A DNA stretch of 64,000 nt from Phytoseiulus persimilis (lineage: Eukaryota; Arthropoda; Arachnida; Mesostigmata; Phytoseiidae). Location: NCBI GenBank assembly GCA_037576195.1, contig CM075102.1, forward strand, positions 48,108,745 to 48,172,744. The letters are read 5' to 3'. The notes below the pieces were generated by a model. The model searched no databases and had not been told where the DNA came from. It saw nothing but the letters and a program-made list of their open reading frames with translations. Positions 38,301 to 52,100 of this stretch are shown here, one piece after another (position 1 is the stretch's first letter; every line of letters begins with the position of its first letter). A program made the translations under genes and the position numbers.

Positions 38301-40150
38301 CTGAAAGTGGCTACGACACCAAGCCGCTCGACGATCACGACTATCCGACCGAGTGACAAACCAACAAGCGACGCATTAAGTCGAGACATCTTGTTCTGTG
38401 ACGCGTCCCGGTCCGGAACCAGATGCATCTCACACGCAATGATAACGAGATAAAGAGATAACGAAAACGAGCAGCCGTTTCTAATCCATCCATCTGCCCA
38501 AGAATCAACTTTTAGCGTAATCTGGAGCTATCACGAGGCGGAGTTTTCCGCTTACTCGAGCCCGAACCGAGTCGGCAGCCGAAGTGTTTCGGTCGTCGTC
38601 GGAAGCTCGTCGAGAGAAAATCGCTCCCCGAGTGCGGCACGGAGCACGAAGCTAGAGCCACTGATTCGCTGGTCTCCAATACTGTGAATAACTGCATCTA
38701 GCAGCGATGTGGCGAAATAGTTTCCTACAGCTCAAATGTTCCGGTGCGGTGAGTGTCAATGAGCTTGGAAAGTCACAACATGCGATCAGATCGAGGCGAT
38801 TGGAAATTATGGATTGATCACGACGCAATCAATCAACGGTTCATGCGGTCGGCCGTTGGCTCCGCGGATGATCTGGATAAACAACTTCGAGCTATAGGAC
38901 GCTCGTCGCGGTGTCTTTCCGAATCAACGACGACGACGACGTAGATAAGAAACTGATTTCGCTGATCGCTATTAGTTCAGCGCACGCTGGTCAGGATCCG
39001 ACGCTGCCTGCCGTTTCGCATCCTTCCACCGATTCTGTTGATGGACTTCATGGAATCGAATGACACTAACCGCAGATTTTCTCCCGGCTTCTCGGAAGTA
39101 GCGGTCGCGCTCTTTGTGTGGTGGCGCGAGCCTCGAATTCTCGGTGTGCCTTCGACTATCGGTTCTGATTGACCGAGCGAGCGGACAAGCAGCCGACCGA
39201 CCGGCTCGCAAACCTATCGGACGCTCGGTCGGCTAGCTGCTGACTTCGAACTTCAAACTTCGAAATCCGTCGGATTCCCAAGACGTCCGTCAACGTCACT
39301 CATGCTCCGTCTGGATTTTTTCCTCGCCCAGTGGGTGACACAAGTCGAGACACAACTCGCAACAACAACAACGAAGAAGAACGGGAGAGGAAGAACATTT
39401 CTCGACTAGTCATTGCCATTTGGTGTACGGCAGGCCGAGCGGGCGGCCAAACAGGCAGCCACTTGGTCGGTCGGTCATCATGAGCAAGCATCACGTCGAC
39501 ACGCTGACACGTCAAGGTTGGATTCAAGCACACGCACAGTAATAAAGCCGCGTCACCCCGACTCGTCGGTTGCGTACGTCCGCATATTAGCATCGCGGAC
39601 AAATTTGACGGCCCTCGTGCGGCAGCGCCGCGCGAAAATTTGAGAGACGTCGATGAGTTCGACGCATCGAGCCCCAAAACCGCGGACCAGGATCTTCTCT
39701 CTGATAGGGAATTTCAGTGACGGTAGAATAAAGCACCGTTCATCGATCCGAGACAGAGATCCGAACGTTGGGACTTCGGTCGTTTCTTCGGTCTCAGTCT
39801 TTGTACAGCTTCGAAACGACCGTTCGAATACAAGCATCTGTTGCTAGTGAGAAAAATTTGTCTTCAAAACGGTTGGGTCCAAGAGCTCAGCGAACATGTT
39901 GAGACGGTGACATCCGTGCTCATGTTCACAGCGTATCTGAGCATCTTTCGACGCCGCCTGGAGTCCCACTGTGGCTTGCTCCGTAAATCTTTGCTAAACT
40001 TATCTTCGCAGTTAGCCGATGTCACGCACGCACACTCTCCCAGCCGAACAGACTGTTTGACTGACGGACGAACATACATACAAGTTGAACACCTAGTGCG
40101 CGTTTAAGAGCTGCTCGGTCCACTCCCATATTGAAATCCAAGTGCTCTCA

Positions 40151-40186
<36 letters not shown>

Positions 40187-43100
40187 GCCGAATCAGCGGC
40201 AACAGCAGGAATGCGCACTATGCTCAGAATTCCGGGACGAAGAGGACAAAAAGTCGCCGAAATCCTGTCGTGACGAGTTCATCGACTGAGATCGCGCGCC
40301 CGACTCGCAACCGGTTGAAACGCTGTTGCGGCTCAGCGTTACGAGCTCTGCCGTCGGAGCGGCAGGAAAATGAAGGGAATTCGTCGCAGCTCCGGAGTAA
40401 GCTGTGAAATCCGAGATCGCTGCGAGGGCGGAAAGTGATTCGCTCGCCCGCGGCATCGAGTACAATTAACAGCTGAATCCGCCCACTGCAATTAACACTC
40501 ATCTCCGAACGGCGCCAGTCACGTTGCTGAGCGCAAACAAGGTTTTGCGAGAACGACTCTCCTCGATTGTGGCTCCCTACGTAGGGTAGCGGTAGTGAGT
40601 GTAGGTAGTGAGGTGCGCGTGTGTCTGTTGGCGTATAATAAGGGCCATTCATCACGTAACCCCCGGTGCCAGCGACGCCAGCACCTCCGCTGTTGTATCA
40701 TGACTGGCTCTTATGATAGATGGCCCATTGAGTTGGAGGGAAACTCAATTTATGACAAAAGCTTGCTTGCTCGTTCACCCGCGCCGCTGCTACAACCCAT
40801 CAAGCTGCCGCCTACTACTAGCCACAACAACCTGCTTCCTTCGAGCGCGGTCACTCCCACCGGTCGGCATCGCAGCTTCAGGGGAAATCCAAGATTTGAA
40901 CAAGTTGAATTTTCCACCAGGTTCAGTCGCAGTTCGTGGTGCCACTGTATGATTTCCAGTCGGAGAACATCGGCGTTTCGATGGAAAGAGAGATCCTCGA
41001 TAGGAGGCGTTGAAGCACCCGGTACCGAGACTGATCGCGAGGCGACTGCGAGGAACAATCAAACGGCACTGATCGCGCCGAAGACATTAGGAGCAATTTG
41101 GAAATTCAGAGAACGAAATGAAGTAGTCAGCGCTTAAGATGTCTCTACTAAATAGTTCTCGCGTGAGCGTGAGTTTTCCGTGAAGAAACTGCATCTTTCA
41201 GTTCAGCTGCTTCCCGCCGACCGAGTCACGCTGCGTTCCCCGAACGAGAGTATAGCCCGAGAAACGGCTGGTAGTTTGCAAGCGTCGACCACGGATGGCC
41301 GGGGGCGAGGGGGATGCGAATGGGGGAAGGAAGCTTCTCGCGGCAGCGACCACAGCTTTTGTCATCTCCTGCGGCACTTGACCGGCCATCGGGAGCCCGA
41401 CAAATGAAGCTTCTCTCGAGAGATCGAAGCGAGCTCTTCCAGGGCTGGCAATATAGCGCCGCGAGAACTGTTCGCGTACATCCCGAGTTTTTCGAATTAT
41501 TTTAGCCGTTCCCTTCAAAGGAAATCTAAGAAGCCTGCGGAGGATTACGCACCCCCATATCTGAGCATCAGCTCCGCTCGGTTAGCACTCCCTTGTTGTT
41601 CTCTTCATCAATGCTGTTTTGGCTGATGGTGGCGGTCAGTAACAGAAAAGTGAAAAAAAAAAGAATAGCGCCACCCAGAGAGAGTGCGGCGGAACAGGAA
41701 ACCAAGAGGCGCGACTCTCTCTCTCTGTTTTCGATCATCGGAGATCGAGTCCGCCGACAGAGTCTGCGGCCGTCTCTAATTGGGCTCGGGTCGATCCACT
41801 GGAAACACTTGGTCCGAATGTAGGAGTATAACCTCTAGCAGAGCAGCTGTGTCTGAATCAATTGGTCGTGATGCGTTCGAGTCACCCTTTGTTTCGAACG
41901 GTGCCGGCAACTTTCCTTTCAGCTGTGAAGCCATCGTCTTTTTGATTCGCCGACTTCAGCATGACTCGGCTAAACGAACGGAGGATCGGGCGAACGGCGA
42001 GAGAGAAAGCGCGGACGGTTGTACCTGGTCGGACGCATGAAAACGTTTCTCTCTCGTGAGTAGGGTATTCCATCAATTTGTTGCGATTCTCTATCAATTT
42101 ACACCGGAGTCGCCGATGAGGACCCCCGATAATTAATTCGAATAACGAAGCTCACTTCTTCGACGAGCACCCTCGTACGAAGGCCAGAGCCAAGACGGCA
42201 TCGTCCAAAGCTTCAAGATGCCTCCACCGATCCAACTTGAGCTTCGAATTCTCAGTTGGAACTCGGCCCGCTCTGACGACAGCTTCCTCCGGGGTCGGAA
42301 CCGGGGTTCGGTTTCCGTCGCTTGATCCGCGAGGGATCAAGGGTTCGCAGTCCGGACCGACGGAATAATGAGCCAGGGTGCAACTCGAGTGGGCGACAGT
42401 TGACAGCAGTGTTTATTATAATTTCAAACGAGGTGTCACTTCGTCGAGACCTCTCGCCGCTCCGTTCTGAGTCGAGTATCCCCTTTTCTTGCCGCGTGAG
42501 TGGCGCATGTGACGACGCCGAAACGATGACGACTGCTGAATGCATAAGCGTTCGGATGGTTGTAGAGCAGTCGCCGTAGTTCGTGTCCTCGTTAACGCCA
42601 CAGATAAGGCGGCACACTGTGGCTGGCTGCCGGACGAGCAGTGGATCGAGCGAGGCGAGCAAAACGAACAAATGAGTGAATGAATGTGTTTAGAATATCA
42701 ATAGACAACGAATGCAACGAGTCTTCTACGCGCCGACACATAACCCACATCTGAGCAGACGGTAGCCATGACAGATAATTTTGCCAATGGCGCCGCTACC
42801 ACCTGCCACCGGGATCGATTTATCTCGCTTATCCATCACCGGACCCTCATCGCGCGCTGCGGCCTTGTGCAACCGCCGGCAACTCGTGGAATACGGGGAA
42901 AACTCGACGTCTCTTACCCCAGAGACCCCTTTTCGAACGCTAGACGGAACGAGGCCGGACCCCCGGACAGACTATGTGTGTAACGATTCAAGCTAAGGTC
43001 TGTCGTCAACAAACACAGCATTCCCGACTAGGTGAGAGCCTGTGGCACGGGAGTCGACGTCTTCAGCGACTCGAGGAGAGAAGACCGCGTTCGAGACGCT

Positions 43101-46100
43101 GAGAAGGAGGCAAAAAAGAAGTAAAAGTCACAAACCACCGGCACCAACAGCGGAGGCAACGAAGTGATCCGCTCGCTGCTACTCTGTTTATCTGCCGCTT
43201 GTATCTCGTTGTGTTTACAGCAACAGAGAGGTTGAATATCTTCTTTTTCTAACGCCGTCGTCGTCGTCGTCGGTGTCGTTGTTGTACTGTCATGCTGCTC
43301 CTTCGGACAGACGACGAGCCAGCGAAATCTAGCAAGCATTTCGACGAGCAGCAATGGACCAGTCTGGCAAGACCGAGCAACCAGCTGACAGTTTAATGTC
43401 TACCAATAAAAGGGACCAGACGAAAAGAACTCGCGCAGCCAGTCAGCAAGCGGCCACTGAGGCAAACACCGAGGCGGACACTGAAAAGAACATTGGCGGG
43501 AAGCATCAATAGATTTCAACGCAGTACAGATTTTAACAGATCGGTTAAACCTCGAGCCGATTGAATCGTTTGAATTCCACGTCACTATGACTCGTATCAA
43601 CGACCGCCGTCACCGCGACCTCTCGAATCGGGGAGCTGTGAGTACTTCGCCGCCCCCGAGCTCTCCCGCTTTCCAAAAGGCGTACCATCTGACGCACAGG
43701 CTCAGCGTGGTCAGGCGCCGAGAAACTTGTGTGGAGGACCTCGTCGAGCAGCACTGTGTGATCATACGGTTGAGAAGAATCTTCCAACAACACCAGGCGG
43801 CGGCGGCGGCGACAACGACGCCTAAGAGGAGGTTAATAAGAGTCATTTGCGGATGCCGAGCATCGGAACGATCAAACGAAAGAAGCAGGTCCGACGGAGG
43901 AGGGGAAGCAGCAAGTTTCCGTAGTGGCGATGATGGCGCACTTCATGAAGCCATGCGCTTCATGGCTCATGTGCTCGTCAAGAACATTCTGCTGCCAGAA
44001 ACTGCTCCGGTCGCTTCATCCGGTAAGAGCCGACAACATAATCAATGCAATCCTATTACTCGGAATTATGATGCTCCCGAGGTTCCTGCAGCCGGCCGAG
44101 CGTTCGTCCGTGGCGCGGAGCTGAATTGACTCGCAAATCAATAGATGTGCTCAAAGGCCGCTGTCGTCTCCGATGTCAACTCCGAGGCTCAGGCGATAAC
44201 GAAACCAACGATCGTATCGTCGACCGAAGCCGCGGCGGGTCTCGTGACAGAAGTGGTAAACTGGTTGCTTTTCGCGGTGTCGTCAGCGAGAACGTAGTGG
44301 CGATCCTCGTAGCGTACAACAGAATAATAATTGTGGCAGCGCTACTAGAGTGCAAATCGGCGACGACAGCGGTCGGAGTCAGTTTTTTCTTCTGATCCGT
44401 CCGGATTCGTCTCTTATCGTTGTCTATCTACCTATCTGGCGGGCGGCTAGGCTCTCTATCTCTCTCTCTCTCGCCGCGCGTTGCTCGGCCTTTTCGGCGG
44501 CTGTATCTGCCATTTAGCACCTAAACCAGTTTAAATTTATAGCCATTTTGCTGCTTCGGTTGCTCGAAGATGTGTGGCGGCGGTGGCTGTTGTAGTGGTG
44601 ATGGTGGTGGTAACGGCGGGCGGCTCTTTTGAAAAAGAAACCGACAAGAGCTGCTGCCGCCGATGATCAAACCTTACGGCTCTTTTGGTCGACCACTGCC
44701 TTCCTAGATGCATACCTGCCCTCTCGCATGCATGACCGGTGGATGCCTCGCCGTCACACCGACGTATTGGGCCACGCTGTCTACGCCGGACGCGGCCGTA
44801 GTAGGCGAGCTGTGATTCGAAATGCCGCTGCTCGCCGTGACTGCTATCTATGAATCGGAGTATCGGGTAAAGTTGCCGACGGCCGCCGCGTCGGAACGGG
44901 CGCGGCAAGGTATCTGGGCGTGGGCGGAATTCCTCTCTCAATGCTGGTGCTGGTTTCGGAGCGGCAGCACCCAGTTCAGCGATTTCGTCGCGCGACTTCA
45001 GCGCGTCAGATGGCTCGCGTCGACTGGGGTTCCGTCCCCGGAGGAAGTTCCCCCATTCCCGATCCCGGAATCCACGTCACGATCCTTATGCTCAGCAACA
45101 ATTACAGCAACGGCAACAATGATGAAGCGATTCAGAGGAGACGCTAGGCGCGAACATCGATCGGCCGAAATTTATGTCGGTGTCGAAGCCTGTTGTCGAA
45201 GAACGTCGCTTGTCGCCGCTACCGTGCGCATTATCTTGAGCTGTCATCATCTCTGTATCTCTTCTGGCACTTCTCCTTCGGCGCAGGCCGCTACGACCGC
45301 CGATTCTCGCCTCTGCATTTCTCGCATGTTTCATCGGTGACAAAAGTGTTAGTTGTTCACTCGTAGGTCTGGCTTTGAGAGGCGACGGCGGCACTTCGTT
45401 TGACTCGGAGCGTGAAGAAGTGCTCCAAGTTAGTTCGAAGTGCCGAAGTATCGCTCTCGCAGCGGCAGCGGTGGCCGCAATCATTTGCTGCTAAAACTAT
45501 TGACGAAATTGCTCAACTAAAATGTTCCGCCGAGTGGTCTTTTAGTTGCCTTGTCCGATCGCTCGCCAGCTCACCCGCTCGCTGCTTTTGCCGGTCGGCG
45601 GCGGTTCCGTCGAATCGAATCAATTCTCATTATTTTGAGCTGTAAGAAATTTTCTTCTGCAGCCGCCGGTCGCGAGTTTTCTCTTTCTGGCCACATTCGG
45701 AGCGTTTGATTGTGTGCGAGCGCTCTGCTCAAATGCCGTTCTCGTATTTCTGTCTTTTCGCTTCTGGCCTCCGATCGCCGGAACCTGTCTGCAGCGGGAC
45801 CTTTGGAATTCAACGAGGAAGTTTCGCAACTTCTCCGTCGTAATCGCACCTTCGAAGATTTGTCGTTTCATTCGGGAATTCCACCGAACCGGTCTTTGCT
45901 TCGGGGTTTGACATTCATAGTTTGGCTCCTTACTTGTTGTGAGCTTTCTGATTTCCAGAAACTAAGCTTGGTGCCGGAACCCCAAGGCTTCGATTCTCCG
46001 CTCCGCCGGAATGGAAGCAACCGATCAGGAGCGGGCGGCAAACACTCCAAAGACGGTAACCGACGAGCCAACGATTCGCGGAGCAAATGATGCAACGGCG

Positions 46101-49100
46101 GGCTCACGAGCGACGCCTCCATTGATTCTAGTGCCGGCTTGACGCGCGCTGGTCATCTTCGGATTCCTCTGGTGGAAGGGAACGTATCTCGCGTCCGACG
46201 CTGCTCCGCTCGGCCGTTCCATCCAGCGGATCGATGAATCGCAATCGTTTTGAACCTTCTTATTCTTCCAACGGATCCGACCGCTGTGAACGATCATCGA
46301 AGCTGCTCCTCGTGGATAACTCCCAGTCCCTCGAGCGGTAGGGTTCATCCTTCGGACGCCGTGTTTTCGCTCACGCCGGAAGCTTTGCGGTCGGGTTCCG
46401 GTTCGGAAGATCGAGCGAGAAGGCGTTCTGGTGTCACTCCGAGGAACAAGGTACCATACGGGGGAGAACAGTCCGTCATGAGCGAGCAGGCGTTCTGTTG
46501 TCGCCGTTGCTTGGCGCCATTATTCCATTGCTAGCTCATTACCCGACACTCAGTGTCAGCAGCGGCGGCTTCCGCGGCAACCTCAACTAATCTCGCTTAA
46601 TGGAGACCCCCTGCTGGCGACTGTGATGCCACCTCCCGCTGCTCTCCTGCTCAACTAAATATGAACTAAAGAGAGAAACAGAAGCCCGACAACGACGACT
46701 ACAACTACTACGAGCTCTTCCACTGCTGCAGCATGGCCGCACAGCGTTCACCAGTCCCATTTCTACGTTCGAGATCTCTCCGCTGGCACGACACCGAATG
46801 TTGTCCGTCCACATCGAGAGCGCCACAATCCTGTCCACCGAGAAACGATCGAAGCTTACCTTCCGGTTTTGGTGATAATCATTTCAGTTCCGAGCTCATT
46901 GAACCGCTCCCAGAGATCTCTGTTCTCGAGATGGCATTCGACTTTGTCGAGGACGGCTGAATTGCAAAGACCTCGCAGGAGAGGAGCGTAAGGGTTTGGT
47001 CCCGAAGGAGCTTTGTCCTCCTCGTTTGCTGAACTGACTTCCTCACGTTGCCGCTTCTTCGGGGGTGCGGGCGAGGAACACGACGGCAGGGATGGCTGGG
47101 GCGACGAGCTTGGCGAGGGCGATTCTGTCAAGTAAACAATGGAAATTAGACCTCTCGGAAGAGTTTGCAGAGACGGTGGGAATCCGCAGCTCCTCTGGAA
47201 ACTTCACGTCTGCAACGCCATCGGTCACCGTCGAAACGCTCGCTTCGTCTCCGCGGTGGACAGCGATGGTTCGTGATGTGACACCATCTATCAATTTGAG
47301 TCTTCATTGGATCACGTCTGCCATGGCTCACGCCATTATGCTCAGGACGTCCAATTGGCTGCACTTTGACGCTCGGCTTCACGATTTAGAGCTCTTTCCC
47401 ACGAATCGGATTGAACATCGAAGACGATCCTGACGTTGACTCGACGGGCGAATAACGACGATTCGTGGTGTTCAAGCACTGCATGCCCCTCGAGAGCGAA
47501 ACCAGTGCTGCCGGAAATGCTCCTCTCAACGATCTGCTCGGTGGAGCACCGTGTTAGAACGTTTTCGTTCAATATTGTATCAGGTTTCAGACGGAACATC
47601 CCGTTGCCGAAAGAGAGCCGATGCATGTGGTGGGGGGTATGTTTCAAGGGTTGCTTCATTCGATGCATTTACTATATTTTTCACGTGGCGCTGACAGCTA
47701 CTAACGGTCTTTTCAAGACCTGAATCATTCGGAAAAGATCTCTCGCTCGTTCGTCCGTCCGTTCGCTCGCTGGCTCTCCTCACTTCTCAGGGAGGCATGC
47801 GAGCCATCCGAGCGGCAGTCACTCAGTAGTTGTTCTTCTCGTTGTTCCCCGCCTCAGAACGGGACCACCCGGACGAACGAGGCTCCTAAGTCTTCCAGAA
47901 AAGGTTTCCTTCCTAAGAAGAACTTGTCTCAAGCGAGCACATTTGCTGTTTCTGATGCTCCTGCGCCTGGATCCAAGCAGAGCGCAGCGACTTGACAAAC
48001 GCCGACACTGCGAATTGGCGCAATTCTTTGTGCCGAACAACGTCGCCGGCGCAACCTTCGGGCGGGACCGAGAGGCTGGACGCAGCGAGAGCGCGTTGCG
48101 CGACTCGAAGAAAGGACGCTGCACTCCCATCCTTCGCATGGGAGTAAAAGGATCTCAGCCCCGCTCGTATGCCTTTTCGATTGCTCAGATCACATGTGTG
48201 CAGGTGAGGAGAACCAGAGGATATCCTTGGCTTCGAGATGTCAGAGTGGAGACAAGGAGGGGAGTTGCTCTTTCCTCGGCATCGCACGTGGTCTGGGTAT
48301 GTAGGAGAGTGTGCCGGAATAGTTGTGTCCCCGGTTTTAGTTGAGTGAAGCTGAGAGATTGTCGAGATGTCAGCGCTTGAAGGAGAAAAAGAATGAACGA
48401 TCGAAAGAAGCGCACGGGAAACAACGGAAAGTGGAACCGCCACCCAGGAAGCCATGAGACGGTGGCGGCGCTGACGCTCGTGGTGAATGGTGCTGGTGTC
48501 CGAGACAAAAGCTAAAAAGCCAGCCCTACCGCGAAGCAACTCCGTTTCTGTCCTCGAAAGGAAGTGCCAGCCTGTCGACTCCGATCTCGGCCAATCGCTT
48601 GTTCCAGTTCACCCATCACTACAATCGTTACGAACCATTCCAGCCGGAGGCTAGCGGCCAGTCATAAAAGTGACGTTTTAAAACCCATAAAGACCCTCTC
48701 GGACGGGGCTGATATCGGCCTCTGGGAATGGACTTCTAGAAGGCACTGCCAGGAGTTTTGTTTATCTTCGGTCGGGTCGTCCCGGGGATGGCGGCCACCG
48801 ATGGGCAGAGGCTAAGAGTCCGACGGTTCATAATGAACACGACGAAGCATCCAACATTGGGAATTGGGAAATCAGCTCCTGGGAGTAACGTAAGGGCCGC
48901 GACTAGAGCTCTCCTCGCAGAGCAAAAGATGTTCCTTCTGAGCGGTGAGCTAACCAGAGAGGATTCTCGGCGGATAATTGGCAACGAATCGATCCAACGG
49001 GCAAATCGAGCGTCGGGGCGAGCAGCGAAGAAGCGAACCAACCAAGGAACAAACCAGGCGAGCAGACAGGCGTGTAGCTAGCCGTCAGAAGTGCGCCATC

Positions 49101-52100
49101 ATCAGAAAACGGTTCGACAGTGATCCGAAGTTTCGGGTGGTCCCCGTATGCTCGCAGTCGGCTCGCTGTTGGCCGTGTGCCGTGCAAGGCGGGTCTTTTC
49201 TTATTCCCGTGCCATCATGGCTGCCGGCTCGATGCTACTTTGTCTTCTGCGCCGTCGACGTTTTCGCGTACGTATTATTCTCCATCGTCGCTACTCCGGC
49301 TTGTGCTCCGAGCGAAATTGTCTTCCGCCTACGGTCAGTTCCTTCGTCGCCGTTGTTGTTGCAGCAGCAGCAGCAGCAGCAGCAGGATAATAATAATTCG
49401 ATTTGGATCATAAAGCTCGCCTGCTGAACGCGGGCAACGGCGCACGCGAAAGCATAACATCCAGCCCGACGATACCAAACGGAAGAACGACTGTGCGAAG
49501 AAACAATGTCCGACGTCAGAACGATGCTGCTGATGAGTTATGGCTGTATCAAGAATTCCTTGGCAACACGAGCCAGCCCGCGAGTCCGACGAGCTCGATG
49601 GACAGACGTTAATATAAATACACTGCCGAGGCAGCTGCTGATGCAAAACCGTCATAACTATCCTCGAGCGGCTCAAGAGCGCCACTTTCGTCGGGGATCA
49701 CCTTCAAAGCTGCCGCTGCCGCCGCCTCCGACAAACGAGTGAGTTACGCCGTCGTCGGCGCACATTTCTCTAGTCCGTGCTGATTCTCGTCGAGCAGGGT
49801 TTGTCATAGCTCTCCTCATGATTGTAGGAGATCAGCCCGCTCCGTCAAGGTGTGAAGTTTTCGAACAGTTCACAGCTCGGCGAGTGCATTGGCGGCACGG
49901 GATCGACCACCATGTCGAGAAATATTCGGAAGAAGGCGAACGGAAAGTCTTGACTCGACGGCTCTTCATTATTCGGAATTCCTGACCTCGGCGCCGGGGG
50001 TCAGGAATCATGCGACATTCCTAATCGAATCGGTCGCTCCTTGGACGATGACAGGAGTAAGGATGGAACCGACTGCGACAGCAGCGACTTCGTCGTCACC
50101 ATCATCGCCGGCGTCCCAGTCGTCCTAGCCAAGCTGGCAATCAGGCAGCCAGGGTTTTCGGTAAACTGCCGCCCGCATAGACCCAGCGTGGGTGGCCTCG
50201 TAGTGGTCGTTGTCGTTGATGTCGTCGTCGTCGTCGAAAGTCGTCTCTTTCCTCGGCAACTAATCAGAGTGGAAATATTATCCTCTTCAAGTCACTCATC
50301 TGGAGACGGCGGCGCCGACGACGACTGCGGAGACCCAACTAGAGACTCTTCTTTTTCTTCGGCAGTCAGACTCTTTGCTGATGATGGGAAGATGTTTCTC
50401 TTAGTTTGTTCCCTCTCTTCGAGAATATTGAGACCACCCAAGCGAGCGCGAACGACCTGCTGGCCGGTTGGTCGGCCGGCCTGTCGCTGAGTTCTCCTTC
50501 TTTTCCAGACGCAGACAGTCAGTCAGTGAGCTATCCAAAGGAACAACCCTGCACTCTGGTCTCTTTTCCAGCGCACCAGCGGCAGTTCTCTCCCGGAGCA
50601 TGTGCACATGAACGATGCGCCGAACTGGAACGCCGGCCGGGAGACAGCTCTTTGGTTGGTCCGTTCTTTTTCCGCCGGCCAGCGATCAAGTCAGCCTACC
50701 GAGCGGCCGTCCACCGCACCAAAGTCGCGCCGTCATCCAGTAGACGACCTCTCGAGTTCCGGGGGAAAGACCGGAACGGCCGCTAGGGGTTCGCAGATCT
50801 CGAACCTTCCTCATCTCGGGAAATCGTGGATTATCAGAGTTCGAGTTCGCGAAGGCTCCGCTGTCGGCAACTCGAGCACGCGGGCCTTCGTCCGGTTAGA
50901 GGATCGCCGGGAACGCTTCCATCTGAGCTATCGGCCCAGCGGATGTGATTTCGAAGAGCTGAATGCGAAAAGCATCGCGCATCGTAGCTAAATGTATGAA
51001 CGCCGTTTGCATGCGGGAGATGTGAAAAAGCCGCAGCGGAACAAGCTTGAAGCGGGGACCGGAGCAGAACGCTGCGTGAGAAAAGGTCTGAGGTGCGACA
51101 TAAGTAGGACGACGAGAAGTGCTAATACGGATCTCGTCGAGTGGATCTCGAGTGAGGAGGGGGAATTGATTCGACAGAGGGCCACCACCCGAGCTGTTCG
51201 TGAGAGACGAAATCCTTATGCAAGCGAGCACGCAGGACTGTCGGCAGGCGGACAAGCGAGCAAGCACAGCTTTCCCTTCCATCTGCTCAATCTCTCTCTC
51301 TCTCTTCTTAGCTCATTCTTTTTTTCTCTCACTTATTCCTCGCACTCATAAGGCTCAAGCAGTCGACTGACAAGCTGTTTTATTATAGCACACTGAGTAG
51401 CTGCTAGACTGCTAGGCCGCTGGCTGGCAGGCCGAACCGCCGAATGTATCGGATTTCTGACCAGTTTTTCACTCGGAGCTGAGAAGTCACTCCCACCCTA
51501 ATCAGAGCGGGGAATCTGATCCCTGCAACGGTCTCTCACTTCAACCAAGTGAGGGCTCTCATTGACTTCAGCAGCAGCAGCAGCACAAACTGAATAGAAA
51601 GCGACGAGAGGGATCGCGGCAGGAATGGAGAGCCAGTGAGTGTTTGAAGTTATAGAGATCGCGCCATAAAAACTCATCAGATAAGAGTCGATTGTCGACC
51701 GTCGTCGAATAGCGAGCGATCGATCGAACGAGCGACTTCGAAGACTCAAATCGAGCAACAATGCTGCTGAGCCCGACGAAAATTATCAACAACAACAAAG
51801 TCCTCGTTGACGAACGCATGCGAAGACCTCGTGAAACGACTTCAGCTCCTCAGCGAGATCCAGAGAGCCCGCGGAAACAAGGTTTGGAGCCGCGGGCAAC
51901 AGGAGTTGACGACGCGAACGGATCCGGTCGAGGAAACAGATCCGAGTCAACGAGAATATCCAAACAAACGCGAGACGGTCTACTGGTACGGAGCTTACAC
52001 GCAAGAGAAAACTCACAGCGAGGACGGCGAGGCATCCGGCGGAGGGAAGGCGATAACAAAACTGAGTGAGAAGGAGCGACAGCATTTAATTCCGCCGAGC

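Larger units (their letters stand above)
36926..46859. other. 9.9-kb intron 2 of the minus-strand T-box gene
   Basis: Non-coding as far as I can see. It holds many short tandem repeats and CCGACC/GTCGG-type runs (for example 37245-37280 and 39180-39235), a (GCC)n tract, and CpG-rich DNA. Open frames reach 180 codons, but they are low-complexity and unlike known proteins. Enhancers would be expected in an intron of this kind, but none can be pointed to by eye. Confidence 0.5.

Noticed and set aside
49362-49386. CAG run as a polyglutamine-coding exon
   Set aside because: It lies deep in intron 1 of the T-box gene, and the surrounding frames have no other support.
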